Under the pieces are notes generated by a model, which ran no database searches, was not told the DNA's origin, and was given only the letters and a program-made list of their open reading frames with translations. The translations under genes and the position numbers were made by a program. Shown one piece after another: positions 10,621 through 19,525 of a stretch of 64,000 bases of DNA. The stretch comes from Psychrobacter arenosus (GTDB taxonomy: Bacteria; Pseudomonadota; Gammaproteobacteria; Pseudomonadales; Moraxellaceae). The stretch's first letter is position 1; each line of letters starts with the position of its first letter. The stretch covers positions 2,914,001 through 2,978,000 of the forward strand of contig NZ_LR884459.1 of assembly GCF_904848165.1 (NCBI RefSeq), in the 5' to 3' direction.

Positions 10621-10697
10621 AGGCGTATAGCTCAGTTGGTTAGAGCGCCACCTTGACATGGTGGAGGTCGCTAGTTCGAATCTAGTTACGCCTACCA
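10621..10697 (+). tRNA. tRNA-Val (anticodon GAC)
   Basis: A 77-base cloverleaf can be drawn by hand. The acceptor stem is AGGCGTA paired with TACGCCT, and the D arm carries AGCTCAGTTGGTTAGAGC. The anticodon stem is CCACC/GGTGG with loop TTGACAT, giving anticodon GAC (10655-10657). The T arm contains GTTCGAATC, and the encoded CCA end is at 10695-10697. It is followed by integrase genes on the same strand and is a plausible attachment site. Confidence 0.96.
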
Positions 10698-10705
10698 AGA
10701 TTCGA

Positions 10706-10738
10706 AAAGCCCCAATCTTTATGATTGGGGCTTTTTTT
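10706..10738 (+). terminator. Terminator of the tRNA-Val transcript
   Basis: The perfect stem AAGCCCCAATC / GATTGGGGCTT with a 4- to 5-base loop is followed by eight T. Confidence 0.92.
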
Positions 10739-10784
10739 TGCTTATAAAATGTGGCTTGTAGCGAATTCTTAACTTGTCATAGTA

Positions 10785-10895
10785 TGACCACCTAACTCTA
10801 ATTTGGTCACCGCAGAATATTGACGGTGACCAAAAAGTGACCAGTTCGTGCCTAATACTAAATTACCATCTAATGAACTTTCACCAATCTGACCA
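10785..10895. repeat. Clustered TGACCA repeats, possible integrase arm sites
   Basis: TGACCA occurs in direct orientation at 10785, 10827, 10838 and 10890 and inverted (TGGTCA) at 10804, all within 111 bases. Two of them form a perfect 10-base inverted repeat TTGGTCACCG (10803-10812) with CGGTGACCAA (10824-10833). The cluster sits between tRNA-Val and the repressor/excisionase/integrase genes, where arm-type integrase or excisionase sites of an integrated element would lie. This role is inferred. Confidence 0.45.
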
Positions 10896-10918
10896 CCACT
10901 CCTACAGCTTGCCATTAA

Positions 10919-10958
10919 AAAAGCAGTCAAGACTTTTAGTCATGACTGCTTTTTTTTT
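10919..10958. terminator. Terminator overlapping the end of the repressor gene
   Basis: A stem AAGCAGTCA / TGACTGCTT (10921-10929 with 10943-10951) is flanked by A run and T run, so it can act on both strands. It overlaps the last codons of the minus-strand HTH gene. Confidence 0.75.
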
Positions 10959-11166
10959 GTTCCTCATTGGGAACATAGGTATATAAGTCACCGACATCTA
11001 TATCTAATGCTTCGCAAATTTTATCCATTGTCTCGAAGTCGATTCGAGTTGTCTGCTCGTTATAAATCTTGTGCATTGTTGATTTGCTAATGCCAGTCAT
11101 GCGAATTAAATCAGCGACTTTTAATCTGCGTTCTGCCAGTAGAACAGGTAAATTACATAAAATCAT
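10936..11166 (-). CDS. Cro/CI-type HTH transcriptional regulator
   Basis: A 76-residue protein made almost wholly of one helix-turn-helix domain (VADLIRMTGISKSTMHKIYN as the HTH core, then FETMDKICEALDIDVGDLYTY). It is typical of short XRE-family repressors in phages and integrative elements. It is divergent from the excisionase-like and integrase genes across a 128-base gap that contains two long inverted repeats, so it probably represses those genes and itself. This role is inferred from context. Confidence 0.85.
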   Translation of the reverse strand: MILCNLPVLLAERRLKVADLIRMTGISKSTMHKIYNEQTTRIDFETMDKICEALDIDVGDLYTYVPNEEQKKSSHD

Positions 11167-11191
11167 AGGAAAGGCCCTTTATTGACTAAAA

Positions 11192-11257
11192 AAGTACTTG
11201 CATAGAACTATTTAGCTATGTATAGTACTTCTATCGAATAACAAAGTTGTTCGATAG
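11192..11257. promoter_or_regulatory. Operator region with two long inverted repeats
   Basis: Inverted repeat 1: 11192-11205 pairs with 11216-11230 (AAGTACT...CATAG against CTATG...AGTACTT). Inverted repeat 2: CTATCGAATAAC (11231-11242) pairs with GTTGTTCGATAG (11246-11257), 11 of 12 bases. Both lie in the divergent space between the repressor gene and the excisionase-like gene, the natural position of repressor operators. Confidence 0.6.
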
Positions 11258-11294
11258 GCTTATAAATTAATTTTATCCAACTAAGGAAATTATT

Positions 11295-11510
11295 ATGTCA
11301 CAAACTTATCTTACGACACAAGAATTGGCCGAGCGTATTAAGTATGACGCACGCACTATTCGTAATCAATTGAAAGACTCAGTATTGATAGAAGGAATCC
11401 ATTATATCCGTCCTTTTGGAGGGCGCAAAATACTGTACGTTTGGGAACAAATCGAAAAAGATATGCGCCATTCAGTATTCAGCAGTATCAATGCGATGTC
11501 ATTACAATAA
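11295..11510 (+). CDS. Excisionase-like small HTH protein
   Basis: A 71-residue protein beginning SQTYLTTQELAERIKYDART, matching the helix-turn-helix of excisionase/MerR-like DNA-binding proteins (family HTH_17). The following HYIRPFGGRKILYVWEQIEK resembles the wing that reads DNA in such proteins. AAGGA lies before the ATG. It ends 11 bases before the integrase start with which it is surely co-transcribed, as in Xis-Int pairs. It would bend attachment-site DNA and set the direction of recombination. Confidence 0.7.
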   Translation: MSQTYLTTQELAERIKYDARTIRNQLKDSVLIEGIHYIRPFGGRKILYVWEQIEKDMRHSVFSSINAMSLQ

Positions 11511-11521
11511 GGAGAAAGGTC

Positions 11522-12727
11522 ATGGCTAGTATTCGAAGTAGAAATAAAAAATTAGTTGTCGACTTTCGGTTTATGGGAAAGCGCTGTCGAGAAACAACTA
11601 ATTTGACCGATACACCAGCAAACCGGAAAAAGCTTGAAAAGATTGTCGAAAAGATGGAAGCAGAAATTACGCTTGGAATCTTTGATTATTCCAAATATTT
11701 TCCTAAAAGCGATAAGGCAAGGGAAATGATGGCATTAAAGGATAGAGCCAGCTGCTTGCAGTCATCGACCCCCTCTTTTGAGACATTCGCTCAACTCTGG
11801 TTTGATGAAAAGAAGATTGAATGGCGACCAAGTTATATTGGCAAGATTAGCGATATCATAGATCGATATCTACTGCCATATTTTGGCTCAAAGCCCATCC
11901 ATCTTATAAAAAAAACAGAGGTGTTAGCCTTCCGTTCATCGCTCGCCAAAGTAACGTACGGAAAAGCCCACAAACCTCTGTCGGTAGCCAGAATTAACTC
12001 AATCATGGTACCTCTTAGAATGATACTACAAGAGGCATCAGATCGCTATGAGTTTGATACTCCGTACAAGAATATTAAAACGATCAAAGAGCCTAAAGTT
12101 GATGTGTATCCCTTTACTCTAGAGGAAGTATGGCGTTTTATTAATGGAGTACGGAGTGATTATAAAAATTACTATACTGTTCGCTTTTTTACAGGAATGC
12201 GTACTAGTGAAATTGATGGTCTTACTTGGGAAAATATCGATTTTCAGCGTCAAGAGATAAAAATTCGTCAAGCTCTCGTCTATGGTGTTATGGGACCACC
12301 TAAGACTCAAGAGTCCTATCGAGAGATTGCAATGTCTCCTTGGGTCTTACAGGCGCTTCTAGAGCAAAAGAAAGCGACCTTTGGAAAAACAGAATTTGTA
12401 TTCTGTAGTCATACAGGACAGCCACTTAATTATAACAATGTTAATAAGCGCATTTGGCATCCCACTTTGAAGAATCTAGCTCTCAAGAAGCGCAGTGCTT
12501 ATCAGACGAGGCATACAGCTGCAACACTTTGGTTAGCGGCAGGCGAGAGTCCTGAATGGATAGCCAGACAAATGGGTCATGCGACCACTGAGATGCTGTT
12601 CAAAGTATATAGCCGTTATGTGCCGAATATGACCCGGCAAGATGGCAGTGCTTTTGAGGCGCTAGTTAACAGAAGTCAAATGAATCTAGAGTCCACTCAT
12701 AAGGAGAGCGGTAATGAAATGGATTAA
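11522..12727 (+). CDS. int: Tyrosine recombinase / phage-type integrase
   Basis: A 401-residue site-specific recombinase. The N-terminal Arm-type DNA-binding domain (ASIRSRNKKLVVDFRF, similar to DUF3596) is followed by a SAM-like core-binding domain at about residues 90-180. The catalytic domain shows RFFTGMRTSEIDGLTW (first Arg), YQTRHTAATL (His-x-x-Arg), MGH, and the nucleophile Tyr in MLFKVYSRYVPN. The ATG at 11522 follows AAGGAG and fits family length; an upstream in-frame extension to 11441 overlaps the excisionase gene and is unlikely. It probably integrated an element at the tRNA-Val gene, but no second copy of the tRNA 3' end was found in the window. Confidence 0.92.
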   Translation: MASIRSRNKKLVVDFRFMGKRCRETTNLTDTPANRKKLEKIVEKMEAEITLGIFDYSKYFPKSDKAREMMALKDRASCLQSSTPSFETFAQLWFDEKKIEWRPSYIGKISDIIDRYLLPYFGSKPIHLIKKTEVLAFRSSLAKVTYGKAHKPLSVARINSIMVPLRMILQEASDRYEFDTPYKNIKTIKEPKVDVYPFTLEEVWRFINGVRSDYKNYYTVRFFTGMRTSEIDGLTWENIDFQRQEIKIRQALVYGVMGPPKTQESYREIAMSPWVLQALLEQKKATFGKTEFVFCSHTGQPLNYNNVNKRIWHPTLKNLALKKRSAYQTRHTAATLWLAAGESPEWIARQMGHATTEMLFKVYSRYVPNMTRQDGSAFEALVNRSQMNLESTHKESGNEMD

Positions 12728-13013
12728 CTACGATGAGTTATTAGCGGATTATAAGCCTCAAGGGCATATCAGTTCAGATGCTAACAGGCTAGCTAATGGT
12801 TTTATTCGCGAGTATTGCATTCAAGCCGGTACTGAGCTAGCTAGATTCCTAGATGTTGATGTCTGCTTTGACAATCATATGGCTCTGCGAGTATGGGTTC
12901 AGATGAGGCTGGATATGCACGAGTCTTATGTACTTGAAGAGGTAAAGTCCCAGTTAGAAAGCGAGTTGTATGACTTACTCGGTGGGTCGTGCTTTAGTTA
13001 TGGTTATCTATAA
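12714..13013 (+). CDS. Hypothetical protein, integrase-coupled
   Basis: A 99-residue acidic protein of unknown function. Its ATG overlaps the integrase stop region and follows GGAGAGCGGTA, so translation is coupled to int. No signal peptide or membrane segment is visible. The C-terminal half reads as an amphipathic helix (ESYVLEEVKSQLESELYDLL). It is probably element cargo. Confidence 0.6.
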   Translation: MKWINYDELLADYKPQGHISSDANRLANGFIREYCIQAGTELARFLDVDVCFDNHMALRVWVQMRLDMHESYVLEEVKSQLESELYDLLGGSCFSYGYL

Positions 13014-13023
13014 GGGGAACGAG

Positions 13024-13341
13024 ATGAGTCTAAAATTACAGCCAAGCATGACTCAGAGTCCGCGAGACCTTGAGATATGCAAAGACTACTGGGCATACGA
13101 TCCTACAACTAATTATATTGAGCATGTGGAATCTGTTTGTCGTAAATATAGAATGACAGCTCCAGCTCTATTCAAAGAAGTAAGTGAGTGTTTCGCTTAT
13201 TTGGATGATGTGAGGTGTGAGTACTGTGGCTATATTTGCCCTGTAGAACTACCGGCAGATATCCCTTATATGCGTTCCAGAGAGAGTTGGTGCTGCGAGG
13301 TTTGTGAGTATGCTACTTGGCAAGAGTATTACGGTAGATAG
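13024..13341 (+). CDS. Hypothetical protein with a zinc-ribbon-like Cys pattern
   Basis: A 105-residue protein. The start at 13024 is chosen because AGGGGAACGAG precedes it; a longer frame from 12970 would overlap the previous gene. The C-terminal half has CEYCGYIC and then CCEVCEY, two Cys-x-x-Cys pairs 30 residues apart, which suggests a zinc ribbon. Function unknown. It lies last in the integrase gene string, followed by a terminator. Confidence 0.6.
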   Translation: MSLKLQPSMTQSPRDLEICKDYWAYDPTTNYIEHVESVCRKYRMTAPALFKEVSECFAYLDDVRCEYCGYICPVELPADIPYMRSRESWCCEVCEYATWQEYYGR

Positions 13342-13363
13342 TTGTTATTTTTAACGTTAAAGA

Positions 13364-13393
13364 GTCAGACATCTTAGGTTGTCTGGCTTTTTT
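13364..13393 (+). terminator. Terminator ending the integrase gene string
   Basis: A stem GTCAGACA / TGTCTGGC with a 7- to 8-base loop is followed by six T. It separates the integration module from the cas operon. Confidence 0.85.
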
Positions 13394-13401
13394 AATTTAT
13401 G

Positions 13402-13439
13402 CGACAACAATTGTCGTGTTGATTCGTATTTTGTATTGT
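13402..13439 (+). promoter_or_regulatory. Probable cas operon promoter overlapping a palindrome
   Basis: The palindrome CGACAA-CAA-TTGTCG (13402-13416) overlaps a possible -35 TTGTCG (13411-13416), with a possible -10 TATTGT (13434-13439) 17 bases on. Both boxes are weak. A dyad over the -35 would suit a repressor of the cas genes; which protein binds is unknown. Confidence 0.4.
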
Positions 13440-13502
13440 CACCTTCTAAATAGTGAGGTATGGTTAACTTAATAAAAAAATTACCAAAAATGGTCGAGAG
13501 TG

Positions 13503-15959
13503 ATGGAATATATAAATAATAATAACAGGGGGTTAGGCGAGGGGAGTGAGCTTTTTATTGCTCATGTTCGTCAGGAGGATGGGGGGAAGTGGGTTGTCCA
13601 TGATTTATATGAGCACTGTATTAAAGTTGGGAGGCTAGCTTCCCAATTTGCAGACGAATTAGGGAGTGACTATGCTGAGCTACAAGGTGAATTTCATGAT
13701 ATTGGTAAATATCGTCTCCCTTTTCAAAAACGTATTCGTATTAAGTCGGGCTATGGCTTTGATGAAGAAGCTCATCTAGAGCAAAAAGCAGGTAAAGCGC
13801 CTCACTCTACGGCTGGTGCAAAGCTAATTTATGATACCCATCCACTTGGTGTCTTATTAGCTTATACAATCGCAGGGCATCATACAGGACTACCTGACTG
13901 GATGAGTGATAAAGGTTCTTGTTTATACGCTCGTTTAAATAGCGATGAAACTAGAGTTGAAGTAAAAGAAACTCTTGAAAATCTGCCCATGTCTTTTAAG
14001 GATAAACTTGAAAAATTACCTCATATCTTACTAGCTTCATATAACTCAAGTTTAAATCTAGAAAACTGTCATATTTGGGTGCGCTTTCTATTTTCCTGTT
14101 TAGTGGATGCTGACTTCTTAGATACAGAACACTTTATGTCACCGCATCAGACTAAGCTTAGAGGAAACTACCCCAATCTTGATGAGCTTCAGCATAGACT
14201 TAATAAATTTATGGCAGGCCTACAAGACACAGCAAAAGAAACAGCCGTTAATCGTATTCGCCGCGATATCTATGACCAGTGCGTGGATGCTGGCAAAATA
14301 GAAGACTCAATATTCACGCTTACTGTCCCGACTGGAGGGGGTAAGACTTTATCCAGTATGGCATTTGCCTTGACACATGCACAGACCTTCAGCAAACAAC
14401 GCATTATTTACGCCATTCCTTTTACCACGATTATCGAACAAAATGCTCAAGTCTTTAAAAAGGTGTTTGACCCTAAAAATACTAACGCTTGTGTGATTGA
14501 GCATCACAGTAACCTTGACCAACCGTTATCGCAAGAAACCAGTAGAAGTAGGCTAGCGACCGAGAACTGGGATGCGCCAATTATTGTGACCACAAACGTT
14601 CAGTTGTTTGAATCACTCTTTGCCAGTCGCACTAGCCAGTGCCGTAAAATCCATAATATTGCCAATAGTGTTATCGTATTAGATGAGGCACAAAAGATAC
14701 CTCGAGACTTTCAAAAACCCATTACCGATATGATGCGTGAGCTTAGTCGGCATTATGGAGTAACTTGGTTGTTGTGCACTGCTACTCAGCCAAAACTTGA
14801 TGAGCATTCCGATGCTTTTGGTAATACGATATTCGAAGGTCTACCCAGTCCATACCGTATTATTGAAGATGAAGAAGGATTAGCAAGTCAGTTAAAGCGA
14901 GTCAATATCAATTTTGCTTGCGAGATTGATCGCTGGACATGGGAGCAGACTGCTCTTCATATCTGCAGTGAGAGTGAGAAATGCGCTCTAGCCATTGTCA
15001 ATACACGCAATGATGCCAGTGATCTCTATAAGCAAATCCGAGCTTTGAGCTCTGAAGCCATAGTTATTCATCTATCAGCTAGTATGAGTCCCATGCACCG
15101 TGAATTAATGATTGTCTTTATTAATCAGGTGTTAAATAAATACCATGCAGGCAAATTAGATGTGCCATTTTATGTGGTGAGTACTCAGCTTATCGAAGCT
15201 GGGGTAGATGTAGACTTCCCAGTAGTTTATCGTGCGATGTCGGGTCTTGACTCTATTGCTCAGTCGGCAGGGCGCTGTAACCGTGAAGGCAAACTGTGCG
15301 GATTAGGTAAAGTGGTTGTATTTCAACCCGAAAAAGACGCTCCACAGGGTGAACTACTACAAGCCCAACAAACCACTTATGAGATTTTGGATGACATAAA
15401 GGATAATCCACTATCACCACAGGCTTACTATCAATACTTTGCGCTATTTAATAGTAAAGGTAATCCTGATAAACATGGTATCAGTAAGTTGCTCACTGCA
15501 AAAAAAGAAACAGGTACCGAGCTAGCTATTAGCTTTCGCACTGCCTCAGAGCAATTTAATCTGATTAATAACTCAGGAGTGACCATTATTTGCCCCTTTT
15601 ACCATGAATTAATGACAGACAATCAGGGCAAAAAAGAAGACCTATCAGACCATGTTAAGTCTTTGTTAGATAATCACCTGTCTGATGAATGGTTAGACGC
15701 TTTACTAGCGGGTACTCAGTGTAAAGATAAGAAACTGCCTGTTGAGAAGCTGCTAGAACTATTAGAGCGTGATGACTCCAAACGCTGGATTTATCGAAAA
15801 TTACAACGCTATAGTGTCACTATTCCCAAATACATATTTGAAAATAATTTAAATATGTTTGTTATGCGAGCAGGACTGTATGTAGCTAGAGACTATAGTT
15901 TTTTTACGGGCATTGTCTGTGATTATCAGCCATTAACTCGTGATGAATGCGTTATGTAA
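13503..15959 (+). CDS. cas3: CRISPR-associated helicase/nuclease Cas3 (type I-C)
   Basis: The effector nuclease recruited by Cascade to unwind and degrade target DNA. The N-terminal HD nuclease domain shows YEHCIKVGRLASQF, EFHDIGKYRLPFQ, APHSTAGA and AGHHTGLPDW. The SF2 helicase has Walker A TVPTGGGKTLSS, DEAD-like box VIVLDEAQKIP, motif III LLCTATQP, and STQLIEAGVDVDF followed by SAGRCNREG (motif VI). Length 819 residues is normal. GAGAG precedes the ATG at 13503; the GTG just before it could also serve. It is the first gene of the cas operon. Confidence 0.96.
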   Translation: MEYINNNNRGLGEGSELFIAHVRQEDGGKWVVHDLYEHCIKVGRLASQFADELGSDYAELQGEFHDIGKYRLPFQKRIRIKSGYGFDEEAHLEQKAGKAPHSTAGAKLIYDTHPLGVLLAYTIAGHHTGLPDWMSDKGSCLYARLNSDETRVEVKETLENLPMSFKDKLEKLPHILLASYNSSLNLENCHIWVRFLFSCLVDADFLDTEHFMSPHQTKLRGNYPNLDELQHRLNKFMAGLQDTAKETAVNRIRRDIYDQCVDAGKIEDSIFTLTVPTGGGKTLSSMAFALTHAQTFSKQRIIYAIPFTTIIEQNAQVFKKVFDPKNTNACVIEHHSNLDQPLSQETSRSRLATENWDAPIIVTTNVQLFESLFASRTSQCRKIHNIANSVIVLDEAQKIPRDFQKPITDMMRELSRHYGVTWLLCTATQPKLDEHSDAFGNTIFEGLPSPYRIIEDEEGLASQLKRVNINFACEIDRWTWEQTALHICSESEKCALAIVNTRNDASDLYKQIRALSSEAIVIHLSASMSPMHRELMIVFINQVLNKYHAGKLDVPFYVVSTQLIEAGVDVDFPVVYRAMSGLDSIAQSAGRCNREGKLCGLGKVVVFQPEKDAPQGELLQAQQTTYEILDDIKDNPLSPQAYYQYFALFNSKGNPDKHGISKLLTAKKETGTELAISFRTASEQFNLINNSGVTIICPFYHELMTDNQGKKEDLSDHVKSLLDNHLSDEWLDALLAGTQCKDKKLPVEKLLELLERDDSKRWIYRKLQRYSVTIPKYIFENNLNMFVMRAGLYVARDYSFFTGIVCDYQPLTRDECVM

Positions 15960-16042
15960 GACACTTCAGAATCTCACGATGAATTTAACAACAATGCCAA
16001 ATAAAATGGAGAATTAAATAATGCCAATATTAAGGAGGTGCT

Positions 16043-16738
16043 ATGTTTTGTATTGAAGTTTGGGGCGACTATGCACTGTTCACCCGACCAGAGATGAAAG
16101 TCGAACGAGTCAGTTATCCAGTCATTACTCCTTCAGCTTGCCGAGCAATTTTTGAAGCGATACTTTGGAAACCTGCTATCGAGTGGCAAATTAAAAAAAT
16201 TGAAGTCCTAAATCCTATTAAATGGCTGTCTGTAAGACGTAATGAGGTTGGTGCTAAGCTATCAATACGTAATGCCCAAAGCATGATGAGCGGTAAAGGT
16301 AAGGGCGATTACTCCATAGTAATAGATGACAATCGGCAACAGCGCGCCAGCTTGCTGTTAAAAGAAGTCCACTACCGTATCTATGCTGACTTCAAAATGA
16401 CAGATCAAGCAGGTCAAGCAGATAACCGTATAAAATTTGAGAAGATGTTTGAGCGACGGGCAAAAAAAGGTCAATGCTTTTATCAACCCTATTTGGGTTG
16501 CCGAGAGTTCAGTGCGAATTTTGAACTAATTGAATTAGAGGAAAATAATGTACCAAGAAATTTTGATAGTGAGAAAGAGCTTCTAGTGCCGATTCCAGAT
16601 AGTCAAGATTTAGGCTACATGTTGTACGACTTAGATTTTAGTTGTGTAGAAGATCCTCAATCAATGTTTTTTCACGCCAAAATGGACAAAGGAGTTATCA
16701 CGATTCCTGATAGATCTAGTTCGGAGGTCAAGCGATGA
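16043..16738 (+). CDS. cas5c: Cas5 of type I-C, crRNA-processing endonuclease (Cas5d/Cas5c)
   Basis: A 231-residue RAMP protein. In type I-C systems, which lack Cas6, this Cas5 cuts the repeat at the base of its hairpin and stays on the 5' handle. The N-terminus CIEVWGDYALFTRPEMKVER and PSACRAIFEAILWKPAIEW are typical of the family. A near-perfect AAGGAGG lies upstream of the ATG. Its stop overlaps the cas8c start, so the two are translationally coupled. By this role it would also process the solitary repeats within this operon. Confidence 0.95.
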   Translation: MFCIEVWGDYALFTRPEMKVERVSYPVITPSACRAIFEAILWKPAIEWQIKKIEVLNPIKWLSVRRNEVGAKLSIRNAQSMMSGKGKGDYSIVIDDNRQQRASLLLKEVHYRIYADFKMTDQAGQADNRIKFEKMFERRAKKGQCFYQPYLGCREFSANFELIELEENNVPRNFDSEKELLVPIPDSQDLGYMLYDLDFSCVEDPQSMFFHAKMDKGVITIPDRSSSEVKR

Positions 16739-18564
16739 TATTACAAACATTGACCCAATACTATCATCGTAAGGCGGGTGCCGATGCCAGCAATATTGCC
16801 CCGCAAGGCTATGAAAATAAGCAAATTCCATTTGTGATTATTATTGACCAAAATGGTAAGTTTATAAGTTTAGAAGACACCCGAGGTAGTGATAAGGCTA
16901 CCAACAAAGGGCGTCTCTTCTTAGTGCCGCTTGGAGAGTCTCGTTCTGGTAAAAACTCTTATCAGACTACTAATATACTGTGGGATCATTATGGTTACGT
17001 GCTAGCGCATCCCAAGGACATTGTCGGCAGTGCCAAAATGTCAGATGAAGAATTGGCTGCTGAAACTCAAAAAAGTATCGAAATGGCGACCCTTCAACAT
17101 CTAACCTTTAAAGATAAAGTAGATGAACTACATCATGCTATGCCAGATGACATTGGCATTCAAGCAATCAAGCATTTTTTGGAAAATACAGACGCTATTG
17201 GAGCGGTTAAAGCCGATGCCAAGTGGATAGACTGTCAAAAGATAAAAGGGTGTAACCTTACCTTTCGCCTCAAAGGTAACCCTGACCTTATTTGTCAATC
17301 AAAGTCAGTACAAGCTTATCTAAAGCAGCAACTTGAGACCCCACCTGAAGATAGCGATAGCACTCAAGCTATCTGTCTGGTCACAGGCGAAAGTGCACCA
17401 ATCGCAAGGCTACATCAGCCTATTGGCGGCGTTAATGCCAAGCCTGCACCGTTCGCCTCAATTAATCTTGATGCCTTTGAGTCTTATGGTAAAACGCAAG
17501 GTTATGGCTTCCCCGTCAGCGAAACAGCGATGTTTGAATACACCACCGCACTCAATACATTGCTCAAAAGTAATAATCGCTTTCGACTTGGAGACGTTAG
17601 TGTAGTGTGCTGGAGTGATAAAGCCAGCAAAAAAGAGAGCGAAATACCCTTTATTTTAAATGGTAGCGATGCTAAAGACGATCCTGACGCCTATGTAAAT
17701 TCAGTCCATAAGCTATTTAGCAGTTTTCATCATGGCGTGTACACTGAGCCAGATGCAGAGCAGATTATGTTTGTTCTTGGTTTGTCACCAAACGTAGCGA
17801 GAATTGTCGTTAGGTTTTGGCATCAAGCCACAATTGCAGCCATCTCCACTAATATTACTAAGTGGTTTGAAGATATTGAGATGGTTCGTAGCCCAACCTC
17901 TCCCTATCCTAAATATATGCCCTTGAAGCGCTTGCTATGTAATTTAGTATTTGAAGGTAAAGCTGAAAACTTACCCCCTAATCTGATTGCTGATACGACT
18001 AAAAGTATATTCTCTGGTAATGCTTTACCTATTACCCTGTTACAACTGGCTATTCGTCGAAATCGTGCCGATCAATCTGTTACTTATGCTAGAGCAAGTC
18101 TAATAAAAGCTTACCTCAATCGGAAAATACGTACTAATGCCTCATCTAATAACAAGGAGATAACCGTGGGATACGATAAAGAACGCAACGACGTCGGCTA
18201 CGTGCTTGGTGCATTGTTTGCGGTATTAGAAAAAATTCAGGAAGAAACTGCCGAGTCGGGCAAGATAAATGCCACTATTCGAGATCGATATTATGGCTCG
18301 GCAAGTAGTACGCCTGTGACCGTGTTTGGCACACTCTTAAAACTGTCTCAACATCATTTAAGTAAGATTGGCAAACGTAATACAGGCCGAGCAATCAATT
18401 TAAATCGTTTTTTAGGAGAGTTGCTGGAAAAGATTGAGACTTTCCCCAGCCATCTTAATATGGAGCAACAAGGACTGTTTGCTATCGGCTATTATCATCG
18501 CCGACAAGAGTTTTTTGAAACAAAAGCTATTAAAGAGAACAAGGTGGACGCCGAAAAACCTTAA
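16735..18564 (+). CDS. cas8c: Cascade large subunit Cas8c (Csd1)
   Basis: A 609-residue large subunit of the type I-C Cascade, which recognises the PAM (TTC in characterised I-C systems). It begins ILQTLTQYYHRKAGAD, which suits the Csd1 family, and contains CLVTGESAPIARLHQPI and KSNNRFRLGDVSVVCWSD, conserved Csd1-like blocks. The start overlaps the end of cas5c by 4 bases. A small Cas11-like product may be made from an internal start, as known for I-C systems; no start is singled out here. Confidence 0.93.
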   Translation: MILQTLTQYYHRKAGADASNIAPQGYENKQIPFVIIIDQNGKFISLEDTRGSDKATNKGRLFLVPLGESRSGKNSYQTTNILWDHYGYVLAHPKDIVGSAKMSDEELAAETQKSIEMATLQHLTFKDKVDELHHAMPDDIGIQAIKHFLENTDAIGAVKADAKWIDCQKIKGCNLTFRLKGNPDLICQSKSVQAYLKQQLETPPEDSDSTQAICLVTGESAPIARLHQPIGGVNAKPAPFASINLDAFESYGKTQGYGFPVSETAMFEYTTALNTLLKSNNRFRLGDVSVVCWSDKASKKESEIPFILNGSDAKDDPDAYVNSVHKLFSSFHHGVYTEPDAEQIMFVLGLSPNVARIVVRFWHQATIAAISTNITKWFEDIEMVRSPTSPYPKYMPLKRLLCNLVFEGKAENLPPNLIADTTKSIFSGNALPITLLQLAIRRNRADQSVTYARASLIKAYLNRKIRTNASSNNKEITVGYDKERNDVGYVLGALFAVLEKIQEETAESGKINATIRDRYYGSASSTPVTVFGTLLKLSQHHLSKIGKRNTGRAINLNRFLGELLEKIETFPSHLNMEQQGLFAIGYYHRRQEFFETKAIKENKVDAEKP

Positions 18565-18631
18565 AGACTAATTAACAAATCATGGACAGGCAACCTAATA
18601 TTTAAATTTTTCTTACACTATATCTAGAGAG

Positions 18632-19525
18632 ATGAAAATGACTACTACCAATACAATTGAAAAACGCTACGACTTTGTTTATTTGTTTGATGTACAAGAT
18701 GGCAATCCAAATGGAGACCCTGATGCTGGCAATATGCCACGAGTCGATCCTGAAACAGGTATGGGACTAGTCACAGATGTGGCTTTAAAGCGTAAAGTAC
18801 GTAATTTTGTCCAAATGACACAAGAAGAAGCAGGCTATGATATTTTTATCAAAGAAAGAGGGGTTCTGAATAATCTAATAGATGAAGCTTATGATCAAGA
18901 AGTTGTCAAAGCAAAGTCTGGTGCTGACAAGATCGACCAAGCTCGACAGTTCATGTGCAAAAAATATTATGACGTGAGAACATTTGGTGCGGTTATGAGT
19001 ACTGGTAAGAATGCAGGTCAAGTTAGAGGTCCGGTTCAGTTAACTTTTTCACGTTCTCTTGATCCTATTATTACGCTTGAACATAGTATTACGCGGATGG
19101 CGGTTGCCAACGAAAAAGATATTAAAATTAATGAGTCAACTGGAGAGAAGAGCTATACGGAAAACCGTACTATGGGTCGCAAATATACTGTTCCGTACGC
19201 CTTATATCGCTGTCATGGTTTTATTTCTGCTCATTTTGCCAACGATACTGGATTTACCGAAACGGATTTAGAGGTCTTTTGGCAGGCTCTTATTAATATG
19301 TTTGATCACGATCATTCAGCGGCACGCGGTCAGATGAACGCTCGGGGACTATACGTATTTGAACACGACAACAAGCTAGGCAATGCTCCTGCTCATAAGC
19401 TATTTGACCTAATTAAGATTGAGGTTAACGATGCTAGTAAGCCTATACGAGCTTTTACAGACTACACAGTTAGTATTAATGAGGATGGTTTACCAGAAGG
19501 TGTTAAGTTCGATAGTAAAATTTAG
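18632..19525 (+). CDS. cas7c: Cascade backbone Cas7 (Csd2)
   Basis: A 297-residue Cas7 that forms the helical crRNA-binding filament. The Csd2 N-terminus reads YDFVYLFDVQDGNPNGDPDA, followed by VDPETGMGLVTDVALKRKVR and FGAVMSTGKNAGQVRGPVQ, all characteristic. ATG at 18632 and 18638 are both possible; the second is better placed after the AGAGAG site. Upstream 18565-18631 holds no gene. It is the last gene before an internal terminator at 19670-19706. Confidence 0.95.
   Translation: MKMTTTNTIEKRYDFVYLFDVQDGNPNGDPDAGNMPRVDPETGMGLVTDVALKRKVRNFVQMTQEEAGYDIFIKERGVLNNLIDEAYDQEVVKAKSGADKIDQARQFMCKKYYDVRTFGAVMSTGKNAGQVRGPVQLTFSRSLDPIITLEHSITRMAVANEKDIKINESTGEKSYTENRTMGRKYTVPYALYRCHGFISAHFANDTGFTETDLEVFWQALINMFDHDHSAARGQMNARGLYVFEHDNKLGNAPAHKLFDLIKIEVNDASKPIRAFTDYTVSINEDGLPEGVKFDSKI

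Noticed and set aside
10674..10697. Second copy of the tRNA-Val 3' end as the other attachment site
   Set aside because: Neither strand of the rest of the window showed the sequence by eye.
13342..13502. Target of the mini-CRISPR guide (19640) in the cas3 promoter
   Set aside because: Both strands were read for TTC followed by ATCTT or near matches; none found.
13507..13517. The trailer spacer start AATATATAAAT matches the first codons of cas3, suggesting autorepression
   Set aside because: The match is 11 low-complexity bases and the adjacent bases are TGG, not the TTC PAM; it is likely chance.
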